From NCBI RefSeq assembly GCF_000013365.1, contig NC_007778.1, positions 1,860,001 to 1,924,000 of the forward strand: a DNA stretch of 64,000 nt, read 5' to 3'. How positions within the stretch are numbered: the stretch's first letter is position 1; every line of letters begins with the position of its first letter. Positions 18,552 to 27,536 of this stretch are shown piece by piece. Under the pieces are notes generated by a model, which was not told where the DNA came from, searched no databases, and was given only the letters and a program-made list of their open reading frames with translations. Source of the DNA: Rhodopseudomonas palustris HaA2 (GTDB lineage Bacteria; Pseudomonadota; Alphaproteobacteria; Rhizobiales; Xanthobacteraceae). The position numbers and the translations under genes were made by a program.

Positions 18552-19391
18552 TCAGCGTCCATCCTTGCTGAGGCGCGGATTGAGCGCATCGTTGAGACCT
18601 TCGCCGATCAGGTTCAGCGCCAGCACCGAGACCAGAATGGCGATGCCCGGAAACACCGTGATCCACCAGGCCTGACGGATCACGGTGCGGCCGGCGCCGA
18701 CCATGTAGCCCCACGACATCAGGTTGGGATCGCCGAGGCCGAGAAACGACAATGACGATTCGAGCAGGATGGCGGTCGCGACCATCAGCGACGCCAGCAC
18801 GATGACCGGGGACAGCGCGTTGGGGAGAATCTCGCGCCAGATGATCCAGCTGTTGGTCTGCCCGGTCACGACCGCTGCCTGAACGTATTCACGGGTCCGC
18901 AGCGACAGCACCTCGCCGCGCACCAACCGCGCCACCGGCGGCCAACTGACGATCGCGATCGCGATGATGATCGACACGATCGAGGGCTGCAGCACGGCCA
19001 CCAGCACGATCGCAAGCGCGAAGCTCGGAACGGTCTGGAAGAATTCGGTGAAGCGCATCAGGGCATCGCCGATACGGCCGCCGAAATACCCGGCCATTGC
19101 GCCGACCGGAATGCCGACCGCAAGCGCCACCAGCGTGGAGACGAGTCCGACCAGCAGCGACACGCGGGTGCCGTAGATGATCCCGGCCATCACGTCGCGA
19201 CCGAGCGCGTCGGTCCCCAGCGGCAGGCCGGCCATCGTGAAGGGCGGCAGAAACGGCCGCTGCACCATGCGCCAGGGCGAGGTCGGGAACAGCAGCGGGC
19301 CGATCACGGCGACCGTGATCACGACCAGCAGGATGATCAGCCCGATCAGCCCGCCGGGGTTGCGTACCAGCAATCGCCAGAATTGTTTCAT
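18552..19391 (-). CDS. ABC transporter permease, DppC-like
   Basis: This 279-residue inner-membrane permease begins MKQFWRLLVRNPGGLIGL, has the N-terminal OppC-type region (GTDALGRDVMAGIIYGTR) and an EAA loop around REILPNALSPVIV. Its ATG at 19391 overlaps the stop of the partner permease (ATGA). With that partner it should form the translocation channel for a peptide-like or other amphipathic substrate delivered by the binding protein. Confidence 0.93.
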   Translation of the reverse strand: MKQFWRLLVRNPGGLIGLIILLVVITVAVIGPLLFPTSPWRMVQRPFLPPFTMAGLPLGTDALGRDVMAGIIYGTRVSLLVGLVSTLVALAVGIPVGAMAGYFGGRIGDALMRFTEFFQTVPSFALAIVLVAVLQPSIVSIIIAIAIVSWPPVARLVRGEVLSLRTREYVQAAVVTGQTNSWIIWREILPNALSPVIVLASLMVATAILLESSLSFLGLGDPNLMSWGYMVGAGRTVIRQAWWITVFPGIAILVSVLALNLIGEGLNDALNPRLSKDGR

Positions 19392-20359
19392 GCCGCGTAC
19401 TCGATACGGGGATCGACCGAGCGGTAGATCAGGTCGGTGATCAGGTTGAACACCAGCACCATCGCCGAACACACCACGAAGACGCCGAGCAACAGGTTGT
19501 AGTCGCGTTGCAACAGAGCCTCGTACATCAGCCGGCCGATGCCCGGCCAGGCGAACACGGTTTCGGTGAGCACGGCGCCGCCGACCAATGTGCCGGCCTG
19601 CAGGCCGGCGAGCGTCACCACCGGCAGCAGCGCGTTGCGCAGCACGTGGCGACGCTGGATCACGGCGTCGCGCAGGCCCTTGGCGCGCGCCGTCTTGACG
19701 AAATCGAGCCGCTTGACCTCGAGCATCGAGGCGCGCGTCATGCGGGCATAAGTGGCCATGAAGAACAGGCCGATCGTCGTCGCCGGCAAGATCAGGTGGG
19801 CTCCGACGTCGAGGACGTGGGCGAGACCGGTGTAGTTGGCGCCGACCGTCTTGTAGCCGAAGCTCGGCAGCCATTCCATCGTGACCGAAAACAGCAGGAT
19901 CGCCATCAGCGCGATCCAGAACAGCGGCGTGGCGTAGAAGATCAGCGCCAGCACGGTGATCGCCGTGTCCGCCCAGGTGCCGGCCCGCCGCGCCGCCAGC
20001 GCGCCGAACATGATGCCGAACGCCAGCGAGATCGCAAAAGCCGTGCCGGTCAGCAGCATCGTCGCCGGCAGCCGGTCGAGGATCAGCTTTGACACCGGCA
20101 TCTGCTGGCGGAAGGAATAGCCGAGATCGAAACTGAGGATTCCCTTGACGTATAGAAAGAGCTGCACCGGCATCGGCTTGTCGAGGCCGAATTTCTCGCG
20201 GAGCTGGGAGATGAAGAGCTGATCGCCCGCGCCGGCTTCGCCGGCCATCACCAATGCCGGATCGCCGGGCGCAAGGCGGATCAGGAAGAAGTTGAGCACG
20301 ACGATCGCGAGCAAGACGACCACGGCCTTGCCGATTCTCTGGGCAATGAATGCAAGCAT
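19388..20359 (-). CDS. ABC transporter permease, DppB-like
   Basis: This 323-residue inner-membrane permease has the typical DppB/OppB opening (AFIAQRIGKAVVVLLAIVVLNF), the APGDPA segment after the first membrane helix, and an EAA-type loop near RHVLRNALLPVVT. It is the first permease of the transporter, 84 bases after the binding-protein gene and overlapping the second permease gene by four bases. The gap to the binding-protein gene contains a strong hairpin. Confidence 0.93.
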   Translation of the reverse strand: MLAFIAQRIGKAVVVLLAIVVLNFFLIRLAPGDPALVMAGEAGAGDQLFISQLREKFGLDKPMPVQLFLYVKGILSFDLGYSFRQQMPVSKLILDRLPATMLLTGTAFAISLAFGIMFGALAARRAGTWADTAITVLALIFYATPLFWIALMAILLFSVTMEWLPSFGYKTVGANYTGLAHVLDVGAHLILPATTIGLFFMATYARMTRASMLEVKRLDFVKTARAKGLRDAVIQRRHVLRNALLPVVTLAGLQAGTLVGGAVLTETVFAWPGIGRLMYEALLQRDYNLLLGVFVVCSAMVLVFNLITDLIYRSVDPRIEYAA

Positions 20360-20401
20360 CGTCGGTTTCCATTGCGTTCGAGATTAGGCTTCGGAAGTCA
20401 A

Positions 20402-20430
20402 CCGGCGGCGGCACGGAGCGCCGCCGCCGG
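20402..20430 (-). terminator. Strong hairpin between binding-protein and permease genes
   Basis: CCGGCGGCGGC at 20402-20412 pairs perfectly with 20420-20430 across a 7-nt loop, directly after the binding-protein stop. It has no T-tract, so it more likely protects the upstream mRNA from 3' decay or attenuates read-through than terminates fully. This would yield more binding protein than permease. Confidence 0.65.
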
Positions 20431-20443
20431 CTTGTCGGGGAAG

Positions 20444-21994
20444 TTACTTGTCGAGCCAGGCGTCGCGGAAACCGTCGTTGACGCCGATCGCGGTGGTGAC
20501 GAGGTTCTTGACATTGCAGCGGGTGATGGTCGGAAATTGCAGCTCGAGCAGCCATGCGACCGGCACGTCTTCGACCAGGATCTTTTGCGCTTTGGCATAG
20601 ATCTCGTCGCGCTTGGTATCCGGGAAGGCGACCGCGCCCTCGGCGAACAGCTTGTCGACCTCCGGATTCGAGTAACCTTCGACGTTGTTGAACGGCGAGC
20701 CCTTGGCGATCTGGCTGCTGACGTAATTGCGGCCGACGCCGAGCGCGGGGTCGCCGTACTGATACAGATAGGTGAAGGCGATGTCGTAGTCCCAGTCGGA
20801 GACTTTCTGGTTCCAACCGGGGACGTCGGTGGCGATCATTTCGACATTGATGCCGACGTCCTGCAGATTCTGCTTCACCGCTTCGGCCCAGCGCTGCCAG
20901 GTTTCGCCGTAGGGCAGCGGCAGCATCCGGACTTTCTCGCCTTTGTAGCCGGCTTCCTTGAGCAGGGCCTTGGCCTTCGCGGGGGCGAGATCGTATTTCG
21001 GCACGGCGCTGGTATAGTATTTGATCGCGGAGCCGGAGGGGCCCGTCGCGACCTTGCCGAGGCCGTTCCAGATCACGTCCCGCGCAAAATTGCGGTCGAT
21101 GGCGAACATCAGCGCCTGACGGAATTTCGTGTTCGCCGTCGGCCCGGAGCGGTTGTTGAGCCACAGCCAGGAATGCGGGCTGAAGAATTCCCAGCCGGCG
21201 CCGGTGACGCAGACGTTCTTCAGTTTGCTCAGGCGCGGTACGTCGAAGTTTTCCACCGAGCCGCCGGGCAGCACGTCGATCTTGCCGGTCTCGAACGCCA
21301 CCGACCGCGCCGCCGCGTCGGGAATGACGTGCCAGTAGATCTCGTCGATGTGGGGCTTGCCCTTGATGTAGTAGTTCGGATTCTTCACCAGCCGGATGAA
21401 CGAGCCCTTCTGCCATTCCTTGAACATGTAGGGGCCGGTGCCGATCGGCGTGTTGTTGGCGGGATTGGCCTTGAAATCCGTTCCCTCGTAGATGTGCTTC
21501 GGAATCATCGGCATCGAGCCGACTTCGAAGATGCCGAGGAACGGCCCGAACGGCTCCTTCAGCGTGAACACGACGGTCGAGGCGTCGGGCGCCTCCACCT
21601 TGTCGAGCGTGGCGAGGTTGCCACGGGCGCGGGCGTGGGTCTGCTTGAGGAATTCGATCGAGAACAGCACGTCGGCGGACGTGAACGGTTTGCCGTCGTG
21701 CCAGGTCACGCCGCTCCTGAGCTTGAAGGTGTAGACCTTGCCGTCCTCGCTCACCGTCCAGCTCTCGGCGAGGCCGGGCTGCGGCTCGAGTTTCGGACCA
21801 TAGCGTAGCAGGCCATCATAGATGTTGCCGGAGATCATCTGGGTCGGGCCGTTCTGGACCAGACCCAGCATCAGGCCCGGAGGCTCGGGCTGAATCACGG
21901 CATTCACGACGCCGCCTACTTTCGGCTCCTCCGCCACGGCCACGGCGTTCAGACCGCAGACCAGGGCAAGCCCAATCAAAGTGCGCTTCAGCAT
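20444..21994 (-). CDS. Peptide-type ABC transporter substrate-binding protein (SBP family 5)
   Basis: This 516-residue periplasmic protein has a cleavable signal peptide (MLKRTLIGLALVCGLNAVAVA, residues 1-21). It carries SBP_bac_5 features: GLAESWTVSEDG, FKLRSGVTWHDGKPFTSADV and the IGTGPYMFKEW segment. The start ATG at 21994 is chosen because the signal peptide begins there; the frame remains open upstream into the aldolase gene. It would capture the substrate for the permeases and fused ATPase downstream. The family handles oligopeptides, nickel, opines and other compounds, so the ligand cannot be named; neighbours suggest an N-acylated or hydroxyacid-linked compound. Confidence 0.92.
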   Translation of the reverse strand: MLKRTLIGLALVCGLNAVAVAEEPKVGGVVNAVIQPEPPGLMLGLVQNGPTQMISGNIYDGLLRYGPKLEPQPGLAESWTVSEDGKVYTFKLRSGVTWHDGKPFTSADVLFSIEFLKQTHARARGNLATLDKVEAPDASTVVFTLKEPFGPFLGIFEVGSMPMIPKHIYEGTDFKANPANNTPIGTGPYMFKEWQKGSFIRLVKNPNYYIKGKPHIDEIYWHVIPDAAARSVAFETGKIDVLPGGSVENFDVPRLSKLKNVCVTGAGWEFFSPHSWLWLNNRSGPTANTKFRQALMFAIDRNFARDVIWNGLGKVATGPSGSAIKYYTSAVPKYDLAPAKAKALLKEAGYKGEKVRMLPLPYGETWQRWAEAVKQNLQDVGINVEMIATDVPGWNQKVSDWDYDIAFTYLYQYGDPALGVGRNYVSSQIAKGSPFNNVEGYSNPEVDKLFAEGAVAFPDTKRDEIYAKAQKILVEDVPVAWLLELQFPTITRCNVKNLVTTAIGVNDGFRDAWLDK

Positions 21995-22050
21995 GGCATC
22001 TCTCTTTCTCGATGTCCTGATCCGCGCGTTGGAATGGACATGGGCGCGGT

Positions 22051-22824
22051 CTAGTTGATGAAGTCGGGATCGGTGCGGCCCAGCATCCGCTTGAAGGCGG
22101 CCCATTCGCTGTCGGGCTGTCCCCTGAGTTCGATGCTGTCGTAGAAATTCGCGTATTGGCCCGCGGTCTTGCGGGCGACGGCGGCGGACAGCGGGCTGAT
22201 CTCGGCGCCGGACGCCTGCACCGCGAGCTGGGCGCGGCAGGACCGCTCCAGATTGTGCATCAGCTTGAAAGCCTCGGCGACGGATCGTCCGCAAGTCAGC
22301 ATGCCGTGATTGCGCAGAACCATGACGAACTTGTCGCCGAGATCGGCGACGAGACGCGCGCGCTCGTCGAGATCGAGCGCGATCCCCTCGTAGTCGTGAT
22401 AGGCGAGGCGATCGGTGAACTGCAGCGCCCATTGGTTGAGAGGCAGCAGCCCCTGGCGTTGGCAGGACACCGCGACGCCGGCGACGGTGTGGGTGTGCAG
22501 CACGCACATCGCATCCGTCCGCGCGGCGTGAACCGCGCTGTGAATGGTGAAGCCGGCGGGATTGATGCCGAGGCCGAGCGGATCGTCGACGATGTTGCCG
22601 TCGATATCGACTTCCACCAGGTTCGACGCCGTCACCTCTTCGAACCGCATCCCGTAGGGGTTGATCAGGAAACGGTCGTGCCGGCCGGGCAGCCTGACCG
22701 AGATGTGGGTGTAGATGCTGTCGTCGAGCCCGAGCCGGTGGATCAGCCGGTAGGCAGCCGCGAGATCGATCCGGGCCTGGCGGGTCTGATCGAGTATGGC
22801 CGCCGGCGGTACGTGAGCTGTCAT
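22051..22824 (-). CDS. Class II aldolase/adducin-family protein
   Basis: This 257-residue protein has the adducin/aldolase II fold. HTHTVAG supplies a His-X-His zinc-binding pair and LRNHGMLTCG holds the third conserved histidine region. Members cleave or epimerise sugar phosphates, but many are uncharacterised. I prefer the ATG at 22824, with GGAA nine bases upstream; an in-frame start at 22869 would add 15 residues. It is the first gene of the six-gene minus-strand operon and faces the GntR regulator, so its product probably starts catabolism of the imported compound or a derivative. Confidence 0.87.
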   Translation of the reverse strand: MTAHVPPAAILDQTRQARIDLAAAYRLIHRLGLDDSIYTHISVRLPGRHDRFLINPYGMRFEEVTASNLVEVDIDGNIVDDPLGLGINPAGFTIHSAVHAARTDAMCVLHTHTVAGVAVSCQRQGLLPLNQWALQFTDRLAYHDYEGIALDLDERARLVADLGDKFVMVLRNHGMLTCGRSVAEAFKLMHNLERSCRAQLAVQASGAEISPLSAAVARKTAGQYANFYDSIELRGQPDSEWAAFKRMLGRTDPDFIN

Positions 22825-22943
22825 CGTTGCAGTTCCAATTTTGATCTGGATCAATTTTTGATGCGACAAAGACGCAACCGCAAGGCTAAACTGTCGACAA
22901 TCGGCGCTTAAATATTGTCCACCACGCCGAAACGGACCGTTTC
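22825..22943. promoter_or_regulatory. Divergent control region between the aldolase/ABC operon and gntR
   Basis: This 119-bp spacer holds TTGATC-TG-GATCAA at 22841-22854 and a second inverted repeat, GACAAT at 22896-22901 with ATTGTC at 22914-22919. GntR/FCD proteins often bind such short dyads in their own divergent promoter, so both are operator candidates. Confidence 0.5.
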
Positions 22944-23660
22944 ATGCGCACAATGTCCCCTCCGGTCGGATTGCCCGCTCTCGCTGCGACGGACCTCGTC
23001 GGCCAGGTCGCGCGTGCGCTGACGCTCGCCATTCTGCAGGGGCGGCTGCCGCCCGGCTCCAAAGTTGTCGAGGCCGGGATCGCCCGGGAGCTGGGTGTCA
23101 GCAGGGCGCCGGTGCGCGAAGCCGCGCGGCTGCTGGAAAGTCAGGGCCTGCTGGTGGCGAGCCCGCGTCGCGGCTTCTTCGTGCGGCAATTTGCGGCCGA
23201 TGACATCGACGACATCTTCGATCTGCGCCTGTGCGTGGAGCGGCACGCCGGCGTGCTCGCCGCGCGCAAACTCACCCCTGCGACACGCGATGCGTTGCGG
23301 CGGCAGATCGACGTCCTTCACCAGACCGCAAATCTCGACGACCCGGCCCGGCAGGTCGAAGAGGACTACCGGTTTCATCGGCTGATCTGCGAGATCGCCG
23401 GCAACCGACGGCTGTTGCGCCTGTTCGACGATCTGGCGTCCGAACTACGCATGGTCATCGGTCTGATCGGCCGACTGTACGACGACCCGCACGAAATCGC
23501 GCGGACGCACGAACCGGTTCTCGCTGCGATCGAGCAAGGCCACCCCGAAAGGATCGTGGCGCATATCGATTATCACATCGGTCATGCCTGGCGCGAGGTC
23601 GCGAAACTGGTGCGGGAGATTCCTCCCGCGACTGCCGGCGGCAAAATACGATCCGTGTGA
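22944..23660 (+). CDS. GntR-family regulator with FCD ligand-binding domain
   Basis: The 238-residue protein has an N-terminal winged helix (LTLAILQGRLPPGSKVVE; recognition region VSRAPVREAARLLESQGLL, about residues 51-70) and an all-helical FCD C-terminal domain with conserved Asp/His positions (DYRFHRLI, HIDYHIGHAW) that usually bind a metal and a carboxylate effector. It is divergent from the aldolase/ABC operon and is followed at 48 bases by the amidohydrolase gene, so it most likely controls both units. FCD regulators commonly sense an organic acid, consistent with the hydroxyacid dehydrogenase in the operon. Confidence 0.9.
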   Translation: MRTMSPPVGLPALAATDLVGQVARALTLAILQGRLPPGSKVVEAGIARELGVSRAPVREAARLLESQGLLVASPRRGFFVRQFAADDIDDIFDLRLCVERHAGVLAARKLTPATRDALRRQIDVLHQTANLDDPARQVEEDYRFHRLICEIAGNRRLLRLFDDLASELRMVIGLIGRLYDDPHEIARTHEPVLAAIEQGHPERIVAHIDYHIGHAWREVAKLVREIPPATAGGKIRSV

Positions 23661-23708
23661 TGCCGACGAACGCCCGACGATTGATCATCAAGCCATGGGA
23701 GTCTCTGC

Positions 23709-24734
23709 GTGAAGGCCGTCTACAGCGAACTGCATCGAAGCCACGACCCGCAATTCTTTCTGGTTCGCGGGATCGTCCAGCGCACTACCGAACAACCCGA
23801 ACGTGCCGACCGGCTGCTGGCGGGACTGAAGGCCGGCGGTCATTCGCTCGTCGAGCCGACGGCGTTCGGACAGGGCCCGCGCGCCAGGGTGCATAGTCCG
23901 GAGTATCTCGGCTTTCTCGCCGAGGCCTGGGACGCCTGGGCGGCGCTGGGCAATTCCGGCCCCGAGATGATCGCCAACATCCATCCCGTCCGCAACGAGG
24001 CGACGTATCCGACGCACATCGTCGGCCGCCTCGGCTGGCACACGATCGATACGTCCTGCCCGATCGGACCCGGCACCTGGGCCGCGGTCTGCGCCGCGAC
24101 CGATGTCGCGACCTCGGCAGCCCAACTCGTGATGGACGGGGAAGACGCCGCCTACGCGCTGTGTCGTCCGCCGGGGCACCACGCCTATCGCGATCTCGCC
24201 AGCGGCTTCTGCTTTCTCAACAACAGCGCGATCGCGGCCGCCCATCTGCGGCTGAAGCACGAGCGCGTCGCGATCCTCGACGTCGACGTTCATCATGGCA
24301 ACGGCACGCAGGGCATCTTCTACGAGCGGCCCGACGTGCTCACCGTTTCGATTCACGCCGACCCGACCTTCTTCAACCCCTTTGTCTGGGGCTACGCGCA
24401 CGAACGCGGCGCGGGTCCGGGGCTCGGCGCCAATCTGAACATCCCGCTGGCGAAGGGCACCGACGATGACGGCTATATCGAGGCGCTCGGTGTCGCGGAA
24501 AAGACGATTCGCGCTTTTGCGCCCGGCGCTCTGGTCGTCGCGCTCGGCCTCGATGCATCCGAGCATGACCCGCTTGCGGGGCTGGCCGTCACGACCGATG
24601 GATTCCATCGCATCGGTGGCGCCATCGCGCGGTTGGGGCTGCCCACCGTGTTCGTTCAGGAAGGCGGATATCTGTCGGAGATTCTCGGACCCAACCTGAC
24701 GTCGGCGCTCGCCGGCTTCGAGCAGGTTCGCTAG
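23709..24734 (+). CDS. Acetylpolyamine amidohydrolase-like enzyme (histone-deacetylase superfamily)
   Basis: The 341-residue protein equals, as I recall, the length of Mycoplana ramosa acetylpolyamine amidohydrolase and shares its signatures: catalytic His157-His158 in RPPGHHA, zinc ligands Asp193 and His195 in DVDVHHGNGTQ, and GLDASEHDP with the third Asp ligand. It should remove acetyl or other acyl groups from amines such as N-acetylated polyamines. The GTG start at 23709 is supported by GGGAG at 23697-23701. It follows the GntR gene and ends at a strong terminator, so it belongs to the regulon of the divergent ABC operon. Deacylation of the imported substrate is a reasonable but untested inference. 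Confidence 0.9.
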   Translation: MKAVYSELHRSHDPQFFLVRGIVQRTTEQPERADRLLAGLKAGGHSLVEPTAFGQGPRARVHSPEYLGFLAEAWDAWAALGNSGPEMIANIHPVRNEATYPTHIVGRLGWHTIDTSCPIGPGTWAAVCAATDVATSAAQLVMDGEDAAYALCRPPGHHAYRDLASGFCFLNNSAIAAAHLRLKHERVAILDVDVHHGNGTQGIFYERPDVLTVSIHADPTFFNPFVWGYAHERGAGPGLGANLNIPLAKGTDDDGYIEALGVAEKTIRAFAPGALVVALGLDASEHDPLAGLAVTTDGFHRIGGAIARLGLPTVFVQEGGYLSEILGPNLTSALAGFEQVR

Positions 24735-24767
24735 GTAGCGGGCTTCCGACATCGACGTGACCTCGAG

Positions 24768-24794
24768 AACCCCGGTCCGCGACCGGGGTTTTTT
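24768..24794 (+). terminator. Rho-independent terminator after the amidohydrolase gene
   Basis: AACCCCGGTC at 24768-24777 pairs perfectly with 24781-24790 across a three-base loop and is followed by TTTT, 34 bases after the stop codon. Confidence 0.92.
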
Positions 24795-25250
24795 GCTATC
24801 GGGCGGATCGATCGCCGCGGTGGTGCGGACCCGCAGTCCTGCGCCGAAGGCACGCTGCGATGGCGGCGTCGTCGCGCCACGCGAACGTCGGCAACTTCGC
24901 GCAAACTGCGGAGCCGATAGCTTAGATGGATTGTAACTCCGTCAGATTGCAGAGCCGCGCGAAGAACTCTAATCGTATCTTGATACATCAGCCGGGGACC
25001 GCTCGTCCTGGCGGCTCGCCGATGCCGCGTGGCGCGGCAGAGGCCAGGTCTTGCGTCGTCTGCATGTCGTGCCGGCGGTGAACTACACATGTCTGCGACT
25101 CGAGCCGATCGGCCGTCGCGACAAAGATTGTGGGGGCGTGGCGGCTCGGCGGAGCTTGCGATGCAGGAATGCCAGTGACTGCGCATCAATTTTTGCCATG
25201 ATCGGCCGCGCTTTTTGACGGGGCGGGTCGAACGAAAGAGGCGTTTCGGA
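24795..25250. other. 456-bp spacer without a recognisable gene
   Basis: No plausible coding region, RNA gene or clear operator was seen. A slightly AT-rich patch around 24920-24990 could hold the exbB promoter, but no convincing -35/-10 pair or iron-responsive box was found. Confidence 0.5.
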
Positions 25251-26111
25251 ATGAATGTTGTGATGCGGCGGTTCGCTTTGGGGGCGATATTCGTGCTGGT
25301 CCATCTGCCGGCCGCAGCGCAGGAGGCGACCCCGGCCGTCGAGGCGCCGGTGCCGCTGTCTCCGCCGGCGATCGCGGTGCCCACCAACTTGCCGCACGAT
25401 CTGTCACCCTGGGCGATGTTTGTTGCCGCCGACAATATCGTCAAGGCGGTGATCATCGGGCTGGCGCTCGCCTCGCTGGCAACCTGGACGGTGTGGCTGG
25501 TCAAGGTCATCGAACTGACGAGCGCGCTGCGCAAGGCGCGTAGCGCGCTGCGCAAGCTGCAGCGCGCAGACAATCTGGCCGACGCAACGCGCGAGATCGA
25601 GGCCGAGTGGACCAAGGACGGTCCCGTCGCCGATCTGGTTCAGGCAGCACTGCGCGAGACCGAGCGGTCGGTCGATCTCGCGGCCGACGGCGTGAAGGAG
25701 CGGCTCGCCATCGCGCTGTCGCGGATCGAGGCCAGGGCCGGCCGCGACATGGCACGATCGACCGGGCTGCTCGCGACCATCGGGGCGACCGCGCCGTTCA
25801 TCGGCCTGTTCGGCACGGTGTGGGGTATCATGAATTCGTTCATCGGCATCGCGCAGTCGAAGACCACCAATCTGGCGGTCGTGGCCCCGGGCATCGCCGA
25901 AGCGCTGCTCGCCACCGCGATCGGCCTGGTCGCGGCGATTCCGGCGGTGATCATCTACAACGTGTTCGCGCGTGCCATCGCCGGCTATCGCGCGCTGTTG
26001 TCGGATGCGTCCGGCGAAGTGCTGCAGCACCTGTCGCGCGATCTGGAACGGCAGCAGAAGCCTGTCGTCAGCCGCGCCGCGCCTGCGCGCTCGCGCTGGA
26101 TGGCGGAGTAG
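25251..26111 (+). CDS. exbB: TonB-system energy-transducing protein ExbB
   Basis: This 286-residue inner-membrane protein has an N-terminal signal-like stretch (to about residue 24, ending PAAAQ) and an Ala/Pro-rich linker, then three membrane segments in MotA/TolQ/ExbB order. The conserved block GLLATIGATAPFIGLFGTVWGIMNSF and the last-helix segment ALLATAIGLVAAIPAVI are clear. It forms the proton channel with ExbD that powers TonB. The ATG at 25251 is favoured, with AGAGG about ten bases upstream; the frame also has a start at 25215. It opens an exbB-exbD-tonB operon with no TonB-dependent receptor nearby. Confidence 0.93.
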   Translation: MNVVMRRFALGAIFVLVHLPAAAQEATPAVEAPVPLSPPAIAVPTNLPHDLSPWAMFVAADNIVKAVIIGLALASLATWTVWLVKVIELTSALRKARSALRKLQRADNLADATREIEAEWTKDGPVADLVQAALRETERSVDLAADGVKERLAIALSRIEARAGRDMARSTGLLATIGATAPFIGLFGTVWGIMNSFIGIAQSKTTNLAVVAPGIAEALLATAIGLVAAIPAVIIYNVFARAIAGYRALLSDASGEVLQHLSRDLERQQKPVVSRAAPARSRWMAE

Positions 26112-26117
26112 CCGACC

Positions 26118-26573
26118 ATGGCGGTGACGCTGAAGGATCCGCACGACGGCGACCTCGCCGAACTGTCCGAAATCAACGTGACGCCGTTCATCGACGTGAT
26201 GCTGGTGCTGCTGATCATCTTCATGGTGGCGGCGCCGCTGTCGACGGTGGATGTCGGCGTCGATCTGCCGACCTCCAATGCGCAGCCGCAGCCCAGGCCC
26301 GACAAGCCGCTCTATCTCACCGTCAAGCCGGACCTGTCACTGGCGCTCGGCAATGAGGATGTGGCGCGTGAGGCGTTGCAGGCCGCGCTGGATGGACAGA
26401 CCTCCGGCGATCGCGAGCAGCGGGTGTTCCTGCGCGCCGACGGCGTGGTGCCGTATCGTGACCTGATGGCGGTGATGAATCTGCTGCGCGGGGCGGGCTA
26501 TCTCAAAGTGGCGCTGGTCGGCCTCGAGGACACCGGGCAGGGCAGTGCGATCGCGGCGACGCCGCGGCCATGA
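26118..26573 (+). CDS. exbD: TonB-system protein ExbD
   Basis: This 151-residue protein has one N-terminal membrane helix. The motif EINVTPFIDVMLVLLIIFMV contains the conserved aspartate of the proton path. The periplasmic domain follows. It starts six bases after exbB and its stop overlaps the start of the tonB-like gene, so all three are co-translated. Confidence 0.94.
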   Translation: MAVTLKDPHDGDLAELSEINVTPFIDVMLVLLIIFMVAAPLSTVDVGVDLPTSNAQPQPRPDKPLYLTVKPDLSLALGNEDVAREALQAALDGQTSGDREQRVFLRADGVVPYRDLMAVMNLLRGAGYLKVALVGLEDTGQGSAIAATPRP

Positions 26574-27409
26574 GATTCGGCTGGCACGATCCGGACGCGC
26601 GGCCTGCCGGTTCGCCGCGAGGGTCCCGTGCGCGCTGGCTGCTTGCGGCGGCGACGGTCACCGGACTTCATGCGGCCGCGATCGTGATTGGGCTGAACCG
26701 GAAGCCCGCCGAGGCGGCGGGCGAGCCGCCGGCGGCGCTGATGCTGGAGCTTGCGCCGCTCGCCGTCGCGCCCGACGTGCCGCAGCAGGATCTGCCGCCG
26801 GGTCCGCTCCTCGCCGAGGCGCAACCCGAAGCCGAACCGGAGCCTGAAACCCCGGTCGAGGAGAAGGTGCAGGAGATCGAGCCGAAGCCGGAAGAAACCT
26901 CGATCGAACCGCCGCCGGCGCCCGTGATGCCCTCCGCCGCCGTGCTGCCGCCGCCGCCGAAACCGAAACCGGAGAAGAAGCCGCAACCGAAGAAGAAGCG
27001 GGCCGCCGATCGGACCAAGCCGATCAACCCGGACCAGCCGAAAATGACGCAGACTTCGGCGCCGCCGAGTGCACAGCTGGAACGATCCGATCAGATGGCT
27101 GCGCCGCGGGCGGGCGCTGCGATGCCGTCGGCGGCTTCGGTCGCCTCGTGGCGCGGCAGCCTGATGGCGCATCTCAACCGTCACAAGCGGTTTCCACCCG
27201 GCGGCGGCATGGGCACCGCGTCGGTTGCGTTCTCCATCGATCGGTCAGGCCAGGTGCGCTCGGCGCGACTGGTCGGATCGTCCGGCGACGCCGCGCTCGA
27301 TGCCGAAGCCGTCAGCCTGGTTCGCCGCGCCAGTCCGGTTCCGCCGCCGCCAGCCAATGTCGGCGGCTCGTCGATTTCACTGTCGGTCCCGATCCGGTTC
27401 AGCCGCTGA
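26570..27409 (+). CDS. tonB: TonB-family energy transducer
   Basis: The 279-residue protein has an N-terminal membrane anchor (about residues 22-40), a long Pro/Glu/Lys-rich spacer with repeated EPEPE and KPKPEKKPQPKKK-type stretches that would span the periplasm, and a C-terminal TonB domain (LMAHLNRHKRFPPGG to the VPIRFSR end). It couples ExbBD energy to outer-membrane receptors for siderophores, haem, B12 or similar. It overlaps exbD by four bases. The receptor partner lies outside the window. Confidence 0.9.
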   Translation: MRFGWHDPDARPAGSPRGSRARWLLAAATVTGLHAAAIVIGLNRKPAEAAGEPPAALMLELAPLAVAPDVPQQDLPPGPLLAEAQPEAEPEPETPVEEKVQEIEPKPEETSIEPPPAPVMPSAAVLPPPPKPKPEKKPQPKKKRAADRTKPINPDQPKMTQTSAPPSAQLERSDQMAAPRAGAAMPSAASVASWRGSLMAHLNRHKRFPPGGGMGTASVAFSIDRSGQVRSARLVGSSGDAALDAEAVSLVRRASPVPPPPANVGGSSISLSVPIRFSR

Positions 27410-27536
27410 GGTCGACCTCGCGGGTCGGTATCCGTGCGGTGACGCTGGCGGGCCTGAAGCCGTGGAAGCTGACGCCGCGATGCTGCGCCCACGCTTCGGA
27501 TACATCGGCATGATCCGGTTTTCGGCCGCCGGAGCA

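Noticed and set aside
18552-21416. 954-residue apparent fusion ending in the DppC-like permease
   Set aside because: The N-terminal two thirds are the wrong frame of the binding-protein and DppB genes. The real permease starts at 19391 in a standard ATGA overlap.
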